Shown: positions 44,487-51,649 of the stretch, in pieces
How positions within the stretch are numbered: the first letter of the stretch is position 1
Layout: every line of letters begins with the position of its first letter
NCBI GenBank assembly: GCA_016840405.1
Contig: JAEOSK010000019.1
Location: 1 to 51,649 of the forward strand
Direction of reading: 5' to 3'
DNA length: 51,649 nt
Source: Candidatus Hermodarchaeum yapensis
GTDB lineage: Archaea > Asgardarchaeota > Hermodarchaeia > Hermodarchaeales > Hermodarchaeaceae
Program-made: the position numbers and the translations under genes
The notes under the pieces: model-generated
Told to the model about the DNA's origin: nothing
Database searches by the model: none
What the model saw: the letters and a program-made list of their open reading frames with translations, nothing else

Positions 44487-45587
44487 ATGTTGCAACCTTT
44501 GATAAAACGATATGGGGAAAGTGGTGACACCAATGAATTTGCTACAGAACTTGTTATAGCAAAAACTCGAGAGAACCAACTTCTAACTTCCATCCGGACA
44601 AAAGAGGGAAGACTGAAATTGATAAGCTGGCAAGTGCAGCGAGATGGATCGATTCTGCCGCTAAGTGATAGTGGTGATGACGGACCGGCGGTCACCACTA
44701 TTGACCTTGCTCGGAGGAAGAAAATTATCACCGCATATAGTACCGCTTCGAATAATCTACAATTGGCTAGTTGGACCGTACAGAAAGATGGAGAGATTGA
44801 ACATGTTGCTGACAGTGGTCCACAACCGGACGTGGTCAACGAAATTAGAATAGCAATGGCTTCAAACACGATTTTTGTGACCGTATGTCGAACCAATGAA
44901 GACAATTTGAAACTCATAAGTTGGCGTTTGAAAAAAGACGGAACGTTCCAGCGATTAGATGAAGCAAGCATTCCATCCCAAAAAATCTCTGAAATCTCTG
45001 TCCAAGTAATCACTAATCGTAAGCAGCTAGTTACCTCCGTAGGAACTGACATGAACCTACTCAAGCTCTATGTTTGGAACGTTTCGTCTAAAGGAAAAAT
45101 CAAGGTTCTAGGTGATAGTGGTTTCCAAGCAGGAAAAGCAACCATGATCCGTTCTGACTATCTTGACCCACATATTATTACCTCGGGGCGAGCTGGGAAT
45201 GGACGTCTCAAATTAATTGCATGGCAAATCAGTGATGATGGAAAAACGATTACACGGCTTAGCGATAGTGGCGATCAGGCTGGCATCATTAATGATAATG
45301 CCTTGATAAGTCTATCAGGAAAGTTAGTCTCAGCAGTTCGAACCAGTTCAGATAACCTGAAACTCATTACCTGGCATCTGGGCTCAAAAGGAGCATTTAC
45401 TCGAATTGGGGACTCTGGGTCACCAACTGATGAAGTATCCCAAGTTACGCTCTCCAAAGAAACAATTACTCGTCGAAACCTCATAGCAACAGCAGTACAA
45501 TATCCAGTTCCTCCAAGAAAAGAGCCCTCACTCGAAGACACAATGCCCCAAGCAGGGAACATGGGAATTGTTTTATGGGTTTTCTAG
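44487..45587 (+). CDS. cytosolic seven-bladed-propeller candidate
   Basis: A 366-residue protein with no signal peptide or TM, made of units of about 50 residues. Each has a strand L-x-L-x-x-W (RLKLISW, NLQLASW, NLKLISW, LLKLYVW, RLKLIAW, NLKLITW), a KDG turn and a DSG motif. Six full units are seen. The N-terminus begins RYGESG, a seventh DSG end without its W strand, and the C-terminus ends MGIVLWVF, a seventh W strand without its DSG. These complement each other as in a velcro-closed seven-bladed propeller. I know no named family; likely a binding platform. Confidence 0.65.
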   Translation: MLQPLIKRYGESGDTNEFATELVIAKTRENQLLTSIRTKEGRLKLISWQVQRDGSILPLSDSGDDGPAVTTIDLARRKKIITAYSTASNNLQLASWTVQKDGEIEHVADSGPQPDVVNEIRIAMASNTIFVTVCRTNEDNLKLISWRLKKDGTFQRLDEASIPSQKISEISVQVITNRKQLVTSVGTDMNLLKLYVWNVSSKGKIKVLGDSGFQAGKATMIRSDYLDPHIITSGRAGNGRLKLIAWQISDDGKTITRLSDSGDQAGIINDNALISLSGKLVSAVRTSSDNLKLITWHLGSKGAFTRIGDSGSPTDEVSQVTLSKETITRRNLIATAVQYPVPPRKEPSLEDTMPQAGNMGIVLWVF

Positions 45588-45689
45588 TTCGCATTTTATA
45601 ATACTAAATAGTTTAAATTATAGATACAATTATAAATAAACGCGTACTTCGAAAACAAACCCAAACACTAACAACTCTCTGTGGTTCAC

Positions 45690-46235
45690 ATGGCACTAGA
45701 TCGCAAAAACCTTGAACGACTAACTGAAGGTTATACAATCATCATAGGAATTGGAGTAATCATCACCATAGCAGGCCTTATCGCCTTCTCCATTTTATTA
45801 CTCTTGACTATCCCTTGGTTCTCCATTTCTCTTATCTTCGTATTCCTAGGGATGTGGATTGCAGCTAGTCAATGGAACGAATTGGGTAAAGGTCGAATTG
45901 TCGCTGGTTTTGTTGCCTCCATTACACGCCCAACCCGTATAACAACCGCTGCGAATTTACTCAATATGAAAAGATATGATTTCATTCATAGCTTATCAAA
46001 AATAATTACACGCGCGGTCGTTGAAGTCGAAATTTACCCTGAAGTAGATGCATTTGGACCAAAAGGTGTAAAACGACCCAAATCCGCTCCCAAAGACTAT
46101 CAACCTTCTCCTGTCACAACACTCAATCCCTATCAACGCTTAACTACAATCCTTCAATGGATTGGTCTTGTTGGAACAATAATTGCCATCATCTACCATA
46201 TTCTCGGTCTACTCAGATATCTTGGTGTTTTCTAA
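45690..46235 (+). CDS. membrane protein of unknown function
   Basis: A protein of about 181 residues: two N-terminal hydrophobic helices (YTIIIGIGVIITIAGLI and a longer one), a polar basic middle (KRPKSAPKDYQPS) and one C-terminal TM (WIGLVGTIIAIIYHILGLL). No family recognised. GTG at 45681 is the longest start; ATG at 45690 fits better. A TATA element TATAAATAAA lies at 45631-45640. It is not clearly linked to the propeller gene, which ends 100 bases earlier. Confidence 0.55.
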   Translation: MALDRKNLERLTEGYTIIIGIGVIITIAGLIAFSILLLLTIPWFSISLIFVFLGMWIAASQWNELGKGRIVAGFVASITRPTRITTAANLLNMKRYDFIHSLSKIITRAVVEVEIYPEVDAFGPKGVKRPKSAPKDYQPSPVTTLNPYQRLTTILQWIGLVGTIIAIIYHILGLLRYLGVF

Positions 46236-46369
46236 AAATCGCAAATTCACTGAAAACCGTTACTCCCCCAGAATGCTATTCCATGTTGATTACGCTGAGA
46301 TACATATAACACAAAACCTTTGAACTCAAAGAATTACCTCATCCCCACATCATCCACGGGGTTCCTGTC

Positions 46370-47524
46370 ATGACTGAAGAAATCTCCCAAGAACAGGTCA
46401 ACCTTTTTCGAATGGATCGTCAATTTCTCACCAATCGGGCTTCACGAACTCAACTTGTATCAGTCGTGGAACAAGTCTGTGGTATACAGGCACAAATGCC
46501 TGCAGCAGCCCAGCTTCAGCTCTGGGCACGGGTCGATGGATTGAAGCCAAACGATGTCAACAAAGCCCTCTGGGACTCGAAAAGCCTTCTCCGAACATGG
46601 TGTATGCGAGGTACAGCCCATTATATCTTGACACGCAAGTTTCCCGCCTATCTCGAAGCCATCATCAAACCTCGGATTCCACGGCAAAAGGAATGGTTGG
46701 AGAAGCGGGGCATGCGGGAATTCGGTGAAATTTCCAAAATAGATCCTGCTCAACATGATTTTGAAGCCATTAATCAGACAGTAGTAAAAGCGCTTTCAAA
46801 AGGACCCGTGACTCGGGATGAAATGGCGGATATTGTAGAAAAGGAACTAGGTCCAGAAGTACGTCCATGGGTTGATACAGGTTATTATATCGTCACAAAA
46901 CTTCTTGCCTATGAAGGGAAAGTCTGCTTTGGTCCGGATTTGAATGGAAAATCTACTTTGGTTCGAACCGACCAATGGCTTCCAAAACAACCTAGTGTCA
47001 CTCAGGAGACGGCAGAAAACACGATTCTGACCAACTACCTCCGTTGTTATGGTCCCGCAACGCCCCAAGACTTCAGTGCCTGGTCAGGACTCAAAATGAA
47101 CACCGTCAAACCTATCTGGGAACGCATCTCACAACAACTAATAGAAATCACCATCAACGAAAAACCAGCCTGGATTCTCGCAAACGATCTTGACCTTCTT
47201 CGGAAAATTAAGATTAGCTCTCAACCCGTTCGGTTACTCCCACATTTTGATATCTTTCTGCTGGGGCACAAAGACAAAACCCACATCGTCGATGAGACCC
47301 ATTATAAACAGGTGTTTAAGAAAGCAGCATGGATTGCTCCGATCATACTCTTTGATGGACGGGCTATTGGGACGTGGAAGCAGAAACGCACTGCCAAGAA
47401 AGTTATTGTGATCGCAGAGCCCTTTGTTTCCCTTACAAAATCTAAAATTGATGATATTGAAGCTGAAACGCAACGCCTTGCCGACTATTTTGAACTAATG
47501 CCTGAAGTGAAGGTGATGTCTTGA
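46370..47524 (+). CDS. HTH_42 winged-helix protein, AlkZ/AlkX-like DNA glycosylase family
   Basis: A 384-residue member of the winged-helix family PF06224 (HTH_42). The N-terminus has the typical VVEQVCGIQAQMP, with Q-A-Q at 40-42 matching the catalytic QxQ motif of AlkZ-type glycosylases; LRTWCMRGTAHYI is the usual next block, and LLPHFDIFLLGH is the typical late motif. Known members remove bulky or crosslinked bases, and some give self-resistance to genotoxic antibiotics. Here it is first in a coupled cassette with a kinase and a nucleotidyltransferase. Activity on DNA is inferred from the family; other members are unstudied. Confidence 0.78.
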   Translation: MTEEISQEQVNLFRMDRQFLTNRASRTQLVSVVEQVCGIQAQMPAAAQLQLWARVDGLKPNDVNKALWDSKSLLRTWCMRGTAHYILTRKFPAYLEAIIKPRIPRQKEWLEKRGMREFGEISKIDPAQHDFEAINQTVVKALSKGPVTRDEMADIVEKELGPEVRPWVDTGYYIVTKLLAYEGKVCFGPDLNGKSTLVRTDQWLPKQPSVTQETAENTILTNYLRCYGPATPQDFSAWSGLKMNTVKPIWERISQQLIEITINEKPAWILANDLDLLRKIKISSQPVRLLPHFDIFLLGHKDKTHIVDETHYKQVFKKAAWIAPIILFDGRAIGTWKQKRTAKKVIVIAEPFVSLTKSKIDDIEAETQRLADYFELMPEVKVMS

Positions 47525-48579
47525 AACCTTACGATGACCTCAGCTATCGGGGTCTCTTACGGAGATTGCGGACACAAGCTCAAGCAGCGCTTGAAGCCTA
47601 CGGGCTTTCCAAAGCGAAAGTCAAATTCCTCAACTACTCAGGTAATACAGCCTACCAGATTGACACAAGAAACATTGCCCTACGAGAGCCTGAAGATGGA
47701 CGATACTGGGAAAACCACTACCTCCTCCGTCTCCATCAATGGCGCTATCAAACCTTCGAGGCCATCCGATCCGAAATGCAATGGTTAGGCGCACTCTGTC
47801 ATGATACTGAATTGATTGTTCCTGAACCAATACCCGCTCAAGACGGCACCTTCGTGACCATTACAGAAGTACCAGGAATCCCCAAACCCCAATACGCCAC
47901 CCTCCTTCGCTGGGTGAAAGGACGCGAATTAACAAAAAATATCCGACCCCGACAATTCCACGCACTAGGTCGAGTGATTGCCAAGCTTCACAACCATACT
48001 AGCCAATGGCAGCCACCCAAGGGATTCTATCGGCAGCACCATGACTGGGATGGACTCTTTTGGGATGGTGGTTTGTTCAGGTTCCCAGCAAGAGAACTTT
48101 GGGCAAATATACCTAAGAAATATCGGGACCCCTTCAATAAAATCACCACCCGGGTTCGAGAGGTTATGGAGATATTGGGTAAAGGTCCTGATGTATTTGG
48201 GCTCATTCATGCTGATTTATACGTTGAAGGGAATGTTCTGTGGTATCACGGTGAAATCCGCCCCGTTGATTTCGATGACACCGCCTTTGGCTACTGGATT
48301 GACGATCTTGCTGTACCCTTATCCTCATGGCAAGACAATAAAGCGAAAGGCCAATTCAAAGTGGCTTTACTCGAAGGATATCAGGAAATGCGATCAATCT
48401 CTGATTTAGAACTAGACCATCTCGACCTCTTTATTGGTGCCCGTTACGCCGTCGAAATGTTGTATGCGGTGAATGCCATGTTGGCAGTTCCTAAATGGGC
48501 GGAGTATGGCAGACGTTGGCTGAATGAGGCTACAGGCAATCTGATAAAATTCCTAGCCAATAATCAGGTGATTCCATGA
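47521..48579 (+). CDS. APH/SrkA-type phosphotransferase
   Basis: A 352-residue kinase of the aminoglycoside/choline phosphotransferase fold. HADLYVEGN is the catalytic loop, with one residue more than the usual HxDxxxxN; VDFDDTAFGYWIDDLAVPL is the metal-binding DFD block and is closest in style to SrkA/RdoA. Its TTG start overlaps the stop of the glycosylase gene, and the next gene starts within its stop, so all three genes are coupled. It may phosphorylate a small molecule; an antibiotic is one possibility, a cellular substrate another. Confidence 0.82.
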   Translation: MKPYDDLSYRGLLRRLRTQAQAALEAYGLSKAKVKFLNYSGNTAYQIDTRNIALREPEDGRYWENHYLLRLHQWRYQTFEAIRSEMQWLGALCHDTELIVPEPIPAQDGTFVTITEVPGIPKPQYATLLRWVKGRELTKNIRPRQFHALGRVIAKLHNHTSQWQPPKGFYRQHHDWDGLFWDGGLFRFPARELWANIPKKYRDPFNKITTRVREVMEILGKGPDVFGLIHADLYVEGNVLWYHGEIRPVDFDDTAFGYWIDDLAVPLSSWQDNKAKGQFKVALLEGYQEMRSISDLELDHLDLFIGARYAVEMLYAVNAMLAVPKWAEYGRRWLNEATGNLIKFLANNQVIP

Positions 48580-49502
48580 TATTAGATGAAATCGAGATTA
48601 CTAAATTCTATAACCAGGTTGAAAAACAGTTTGCCAAATGGGCTAAAACTCAGAATCATATCCGCCTTGCAATCGTAGTTGGGTCTCGTGCGCGGACTGA
48701 TGCACCGGCTGATAAATGGTCTGACCTCGATATTGTAATCTATTCAACTGAACCTCAGAAGCTTATTGAGTCAGCTGAATGGGTCAGCAAGTTTGGAAAT
48801 CCAGTTATAACCTTTGTTGAACCAACAGCTGGAGGTTCTGGTGAGACCTATGAGCGCCGGGTATTGTATAATAATGGATTAGATGTTGATTTTGCCGTAG
48901 ATCCCTTCGACGGTGTTCGTGAAGTCCAAAAACATGGCGTGACACCTGAACTCGTCAACGAAACTCGTGATGTCTTAGGTCGGGGAATTCGCGTATTGAT
49001 TGACAAAGAAAATATGATGGATGACTTTCTCAAAGAATATCACGCCATCAAACCACCACCCCCGCACTTCCCCTCCGAACACGAATTTCTTGAACGAGTG
49101 AATGACTTCTGGTATCACGCAGTATGGACTGCAAAGAAACTACGACGCGGCGAATTATGGGAAGGCAAAGCATGCCTTGACTCCTTTATGAAAGGTCGAT
49201 GCCTACTACCACTAATTGAATGGCACGCTCGAGTAACCCAAGACAAGGATTATGACACGTGGTTCAGAGGCCGATTCATGGAACGATGGGCAGACCCCCG
49301 AATTATTGCCGAACTACGCAGTGCCTTTGCACACTACGATGAAGACGATGTCTGGCAAGCACTAGCCAATACTATGCAGCTTTTTCGATGGATAGCTAGA
49401 GAGGTTGCCGAGAAACTCGATTATACCTATCCGAAAGACGCCGATCAATTTGCGAGTCGATGGGTCGATGCCGCCTATTGGGATCGGGGTCCTAACGACT
49501 AA
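48576..49502 (+). CDS. ANT(6)-type (streptomycin adenylyltransferase family) nucleotidyltransferase
   Basis: A 308-residue protein of the AadE/ANT(6) family (PF04439). VVGSRARTD with WSDLDIVI is the nucleotidyltransferase GSxA...DLD pattern. DVDFAVDPFDGV gives a third acidic site. The C-terminal helical half (FWYHAVWTAKKLRRGELW, WHARVTQ, WRIA-like RWIAREV) matches family length and helices. Family members adenylylate position 6 of streptomycin. ATGA overlap with the preceding kinase. In an archaeon the antibiotic target is unlikely, so the substrate may be another aminocyclitol or a cellular compound. Confidence 0.85.
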   Translation: MILDEIEITKFYNQVEKQFAKWAKTQNHIRLAIVVGSRARTDAPADKWSDLDIVIYSTEPQKLIESAEWVSKFGNPVITFVEPTAGGSGETYERRVLYNNGLDVDFAVDPFDGVREVQKHGVTPELVNETRDVLGRGIRVLIDKENMMDDFLKEYHAIKPPPPHFPSEHEFLERVNDFWYHAVWTAKKLRRGELWEGKACLDSFMKGRCLLPLIEWHARVTQDKDYDTWFRGRFMERWADPRIIAELRSAFAHYDEDDVWQALANTMQLFRWIAREVAEKLDYTYPKDADQFASRWVDAAYWDRGPND

Positions 49503-49586
49503 GTCAGAGATTCATTCAAGGTTCTATCCCCCCTCCCCCTGTGTGACCCCCACCCCCCTATGGAGTTGGGTCTGTGTTCCTGGTTT

Positions 49587-51629
49587 TTAGGAGGGGGTTT
49601 TTTTGGTGCGTCGGATGGTGATGGATATTGTGATGATTAGAATGATTATGGTGAATAGTATGCCTGTGATGAAGATTGTGCTGTTTAGTGGCTCGAGGAA
49701 GAGGAAGTGGTGCATTATATCTTCGCGGTTCTCTGGGCTCATGAGGGGGTAGGGATCGAAATATGTGGTAACTTCGTTGGAGAAGATGAGGTGGGGCTGG
49801 TCGCCGATTCCATCGTTATTGGCGTCATATCCGGTGTAGTTGGACCAATAGTTAAAGGAGGTCACAGTATCCAGTCCATAGAGGGCGGCATTGATTCTAT
49901 TCCCGTCGAAGATATTGAGTTGGATTCGGGTACCCTGACTACTATTTTGTAATAGTAATCCCTGATAGGCATTCAGGGAAATATTGTTGTTGACAATCGT
50001 GTTATTCTGTCCGTGTACATTGATGCCAATATCTTGATTCTGGGAACAGTTGCAGGATGCTATAGTTATGTTATTACTTTGGTAAAGAGAAATTCCTGAA
50101 TAGCCATTTCGCATACACTGGCTGTTCAAGATTTGTGTGTATTCTACCCCTGACAAATAAATCCCCGCCATCGCATTATCATTACATTGGCAATCCTGAA
50201 TTGAATAAAAGAACGGTAAATCCCAATTTGGAGAGGTTCCTATTGGCCATCCAAAATGGATGCGTATGCCATAGACATTATTATTACACTGGTTAGCTAA
50301 CACTAGAACTGCTCCATCACCGCTAAAGATCGTAATACCTCTACCACACAAGGTGCAAATGTTATCACTTATCAGAATGTTATCACTTTGGTCAACTTGA
50401 ATTCCTGCTTCTGTACAATTATAACAATAATTATTCAAAATTGAGCAATTATGCAAATAGTATCCCCAGATTCCCCAGTCTTTATTAACAAAGGTGTTTC
50501 CACGAATTGTATGATTCTCTCCACGCCATACAGAGATTCCCCCGTGGGGTCCTAAACACCGTTCTCCAATAATTGTGAAGGAATGTCCCCCAGAAATTGT
50601 CATATCACGGAATCGTGATAGCCAGGTATTATTGAAGAAAGCGAGATTTGCACCATTAAAAGTGCGGATGAATCCTTCGCAATTTTCGATTCGGATATTA
50701 GTGCAATTGAGAAGAATGAATTGTCCTTTTTCGTTTGAAATTTGAATACCTTGGTCTCCAAACTTATAATGGAGGTCTTCACCATCGACTGTATTATTTT
50801 CTACTAGGACCTGTGGAGAGTCAATATAATATTCAGACTTTTGTATTACATTCCCAGTTATAGTATTCATGTTGGACTCGTCAAATTTCATACCATAAAA
50901 CGCACCCAAATTGCTTCTTGCATATGTGTTATTAGCTACGAGATTGCCGGATGAATTGTATAGGTCAATTGCAGTTGCCCTAGTATTTTGACAAGTGTTA
51001 TTGACAACTTGGTTATGGTGGCTCATCCGTAATTTTACTGAATAATTATTATCGCTGAAAATATTGTTAGCAATTGAGGACTGATTTACACCAGTAAGAC
51101 GAATACCATCATGTATATTCGAAGAAAAAGTGTTATTTTCAACCAATCCATTGATAAGATAACTCAGAGAAATTCCGTTTCGACAATTAAGAATAGAACA
51201 ATTACGTATCACAAAAAATACGCTTGTATTGTGAATATTAATACCAAAATAATACAAGGTTGAGACGGAGCCATTGATTATTAGATTTTCAATGCGATAA
51301 GGGTCATTTTGAGTGCCAGAACCTGGCCACCCTTGCTGTCCAAAATCAGTATCATTACTAATAACAATTGAATCGTGTGACGGTGGATCAAGTGAATAGG
51401 TTACCTCATCATTATCGAAAGGATAAGTTGATTCGGAAAAAGGGAGATGTTTCGACTCATAGAATATCCGGTTCGCCACAATTTGTTTAGGTCCGAAACC
51501 GTAGGGTTTTCGTGCTTCGCTGCCAATTATAAATCGTTGACTAGACGGGTGAGTCAATAACCCAACCGGGTAAGGGAGGAGAATACACACAAGAATTACT
51601 ATACTACTTTTGATTACTTTCCTAAGCAT
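49587..51629 (-). CDS. beta-helix (NosD-like) surface protein with C-terminal anchor
   Basis: A 680-residue protein with a signal peptide (KSSIVILVCILLPYPVGLL). The body is a right-handed parallel beta-helix: a QxGWPGSGTQNDPYRIEN opening, then about twenty rungs of 22-25 residues with Asn ladders (ENNTFSSNIHDGIRL, ANNIFSDNN, SGISLYQSNNITI). A C-terminal block YDANNDGIGDQPH ends the helix, then one TM and RRTKK. It looks like a cell-surface carbohydrate-binding or carbohydrate-modifying scaffold. ATG at 51629 starts 20 bases inside the window edge; the promoter lies outside. Ends within the 84-base spacer after the ANT gene. Confidence 0.87.
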   Translation of the reverse strand: MLRKVIKSSIVILVCILLPYPVGLLTHPSSQRFIIGSEARKPYGFGPKQIVANRIFYESKHLPFSESTYPFDNDEVTYSLDPPSHDSIVISNDTDFGQQGWPGSGTQNDPYRIENLIINGSVSTLYYFGINIHNTSVFFVIRNCSILNCRNGISLSYLINGLVENNTFSSNIHDGIRLTGVNQSSIANNIFSDNNYSVKLRMSHHNQVVNNTCQNTRATAIDLYNSSGNLVANNTYARSNLGAFYGMKFDESNMNTITGNVIQKSEYYIDSPQVLVENNTVDGEDLHYKFGDQGIQISNEKGQFILLNCTNIRIENCEGFIRTFNGANLAFFNNTWLSRFRDMTISGGHSFTIIGERCLGPHGGISVWRGENHTIRGNTFVNKDWGIWGYYLHNCSILNNYCYNCTEAGIQVDQSDNILISDNICTLCGRGITIFSGDGAVLVLANQCNNNVYGIRIHFGWPIGTSPNWDLPFFYSIQDCQCNDNAMAGIYLSGVEYTQILNSQCMRNGYSGISLYQSNNITIASCNCSQNQDIGINVHGQNNTIVNNNISLNAYQGLLLQNSSQGTRIQLNIFDGNRINAALYGLDTVTSFNYWSNYTGYDANNDGIGDQPHLIFSNEVTTYFDPYPLMSPENREDIMHHFLFLEPLNSTIFITGILFTIIILIITISITIRRTKKTPS

Positions 51630-51649
51630 TCCCTTAAACCCATATGAGC

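Noticed and set aside
44369..45064. 231-codon minus-strand frame over the propeller gene
   Set aside because: Ser-rich antisense shadow; the plus-strand frame shows regular repeats.
49525..49560. C-rich tract after the ANT gene considered as a special structure
   Set aside because: It has no pairing partner and lies in a short convergent spacer; simple low complexity is enough to explain it.
1..51649. tRNA or rRNA genes
   Set aside because: No T-loop GGTTCRA motif in a cloverleaf context and no conserved rRNA segment was recognised by eye; a tRNAscan or Infernal run would be decisive.

Overview
The window reads as a chromosomal segment of an archaeon. The markers are a corrinoid iron-sulfur subunit of the acetyl-CoA decarbonylase/synthase complex, an Lrp-type regulator fused to a multi-CXXC zinc-ribbon module, many TTG/GTG starts beside ATG starts, TATA-like boxes, and large N-glycosylation-rich, membrane-anchored surface proteins. 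Codon use and base composition look fairly even, with moderate GC; the main AT-rich gene is the one near 21.1-22.0 kb. The surface-protein style, the cytosolic propeller, the transmembrane propeller with a C2H2 zinc finger and the cysteine-rich regulators suggest an Asgard-type lineage (Thorarchaeia/Hermodarchaeia-like) or a relative. That placement is inference; no rRNA or tRNA is present to test it.

Layout. 0-5 kb: the 3' part of a GT-C-like membrane glycosyltransferase, a dodecin-like protein, a winged-helix iron-sulfur protein, and a minus-strand operon of a 4-TM protein, a short FtsX-type permease and a LolD-type ATPase. 5.2-8.5 kb: NAD synthesis genes nadA, nadC and nadE, then a DUF2085-like membrane protein. 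8.5-17.6 kb: a regulation-rich stretch with a HEAT-repeat protein, a zinc-ribbon/Lrp fusion, a 7-TM protein, two related 475-residue duplicated winged-helix proteins, a second zinc-ribbon protein of the same cysteine pattern, and unusually structured intergenic DNA including a candidate ncRNA. 17.6-23.3 kb: ferredoxin, RidA, a nitronate monooxygenase-like enzyme, a membrane-anchored seven-repeat propeller with a cytoplasmic C2H2 finger, an ATC-hydrolase-like protein and tandem GNAT acetyltransferases. 23.3-27 kb: a PadR-ABC exporter operon with tandem palindromic operators, and a PfkB-family kinase.

27-40 kb is dominated by a 2687-residue surface protein with an exact 98-residue repeat array, then a two-gene split of a PEP-synthase-like enzyme (swivelling His domain plus ATP-grasp domain, with no PEP-binding barrel), then an eight-PAS protein with no kinase domain. 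40-46 kb: an operon of an unknown protein, a CrtC/DUF7064-like protein and a dual-specificity phosphatase; a stand-alone CdhE; a cytosolic seven-bladed-propeller candidate; and a small membrane protein. 46.4-49.5 kb: three translationally coupled genes (HTH_42/AlkZ-like DNA glycosylase family, APH-type kinase, ANT(6)-type nucleotidyltransferase) that look like a resistance or detoxification cassette. The window ends with a beta-helix (NosD-like) surface protein on the minus strand.

No CRISPR array, tRNA, rRNA, complete insertion sequence or prophage was found by eye. The most unusual items are the split ATP-grasp/swivel pair, the three-gene resistance-like cassette, the trans-membrane propeller with a zinc finger, the duplicated regulators and the structured RNA candidate near 11.0-11.2 kb.
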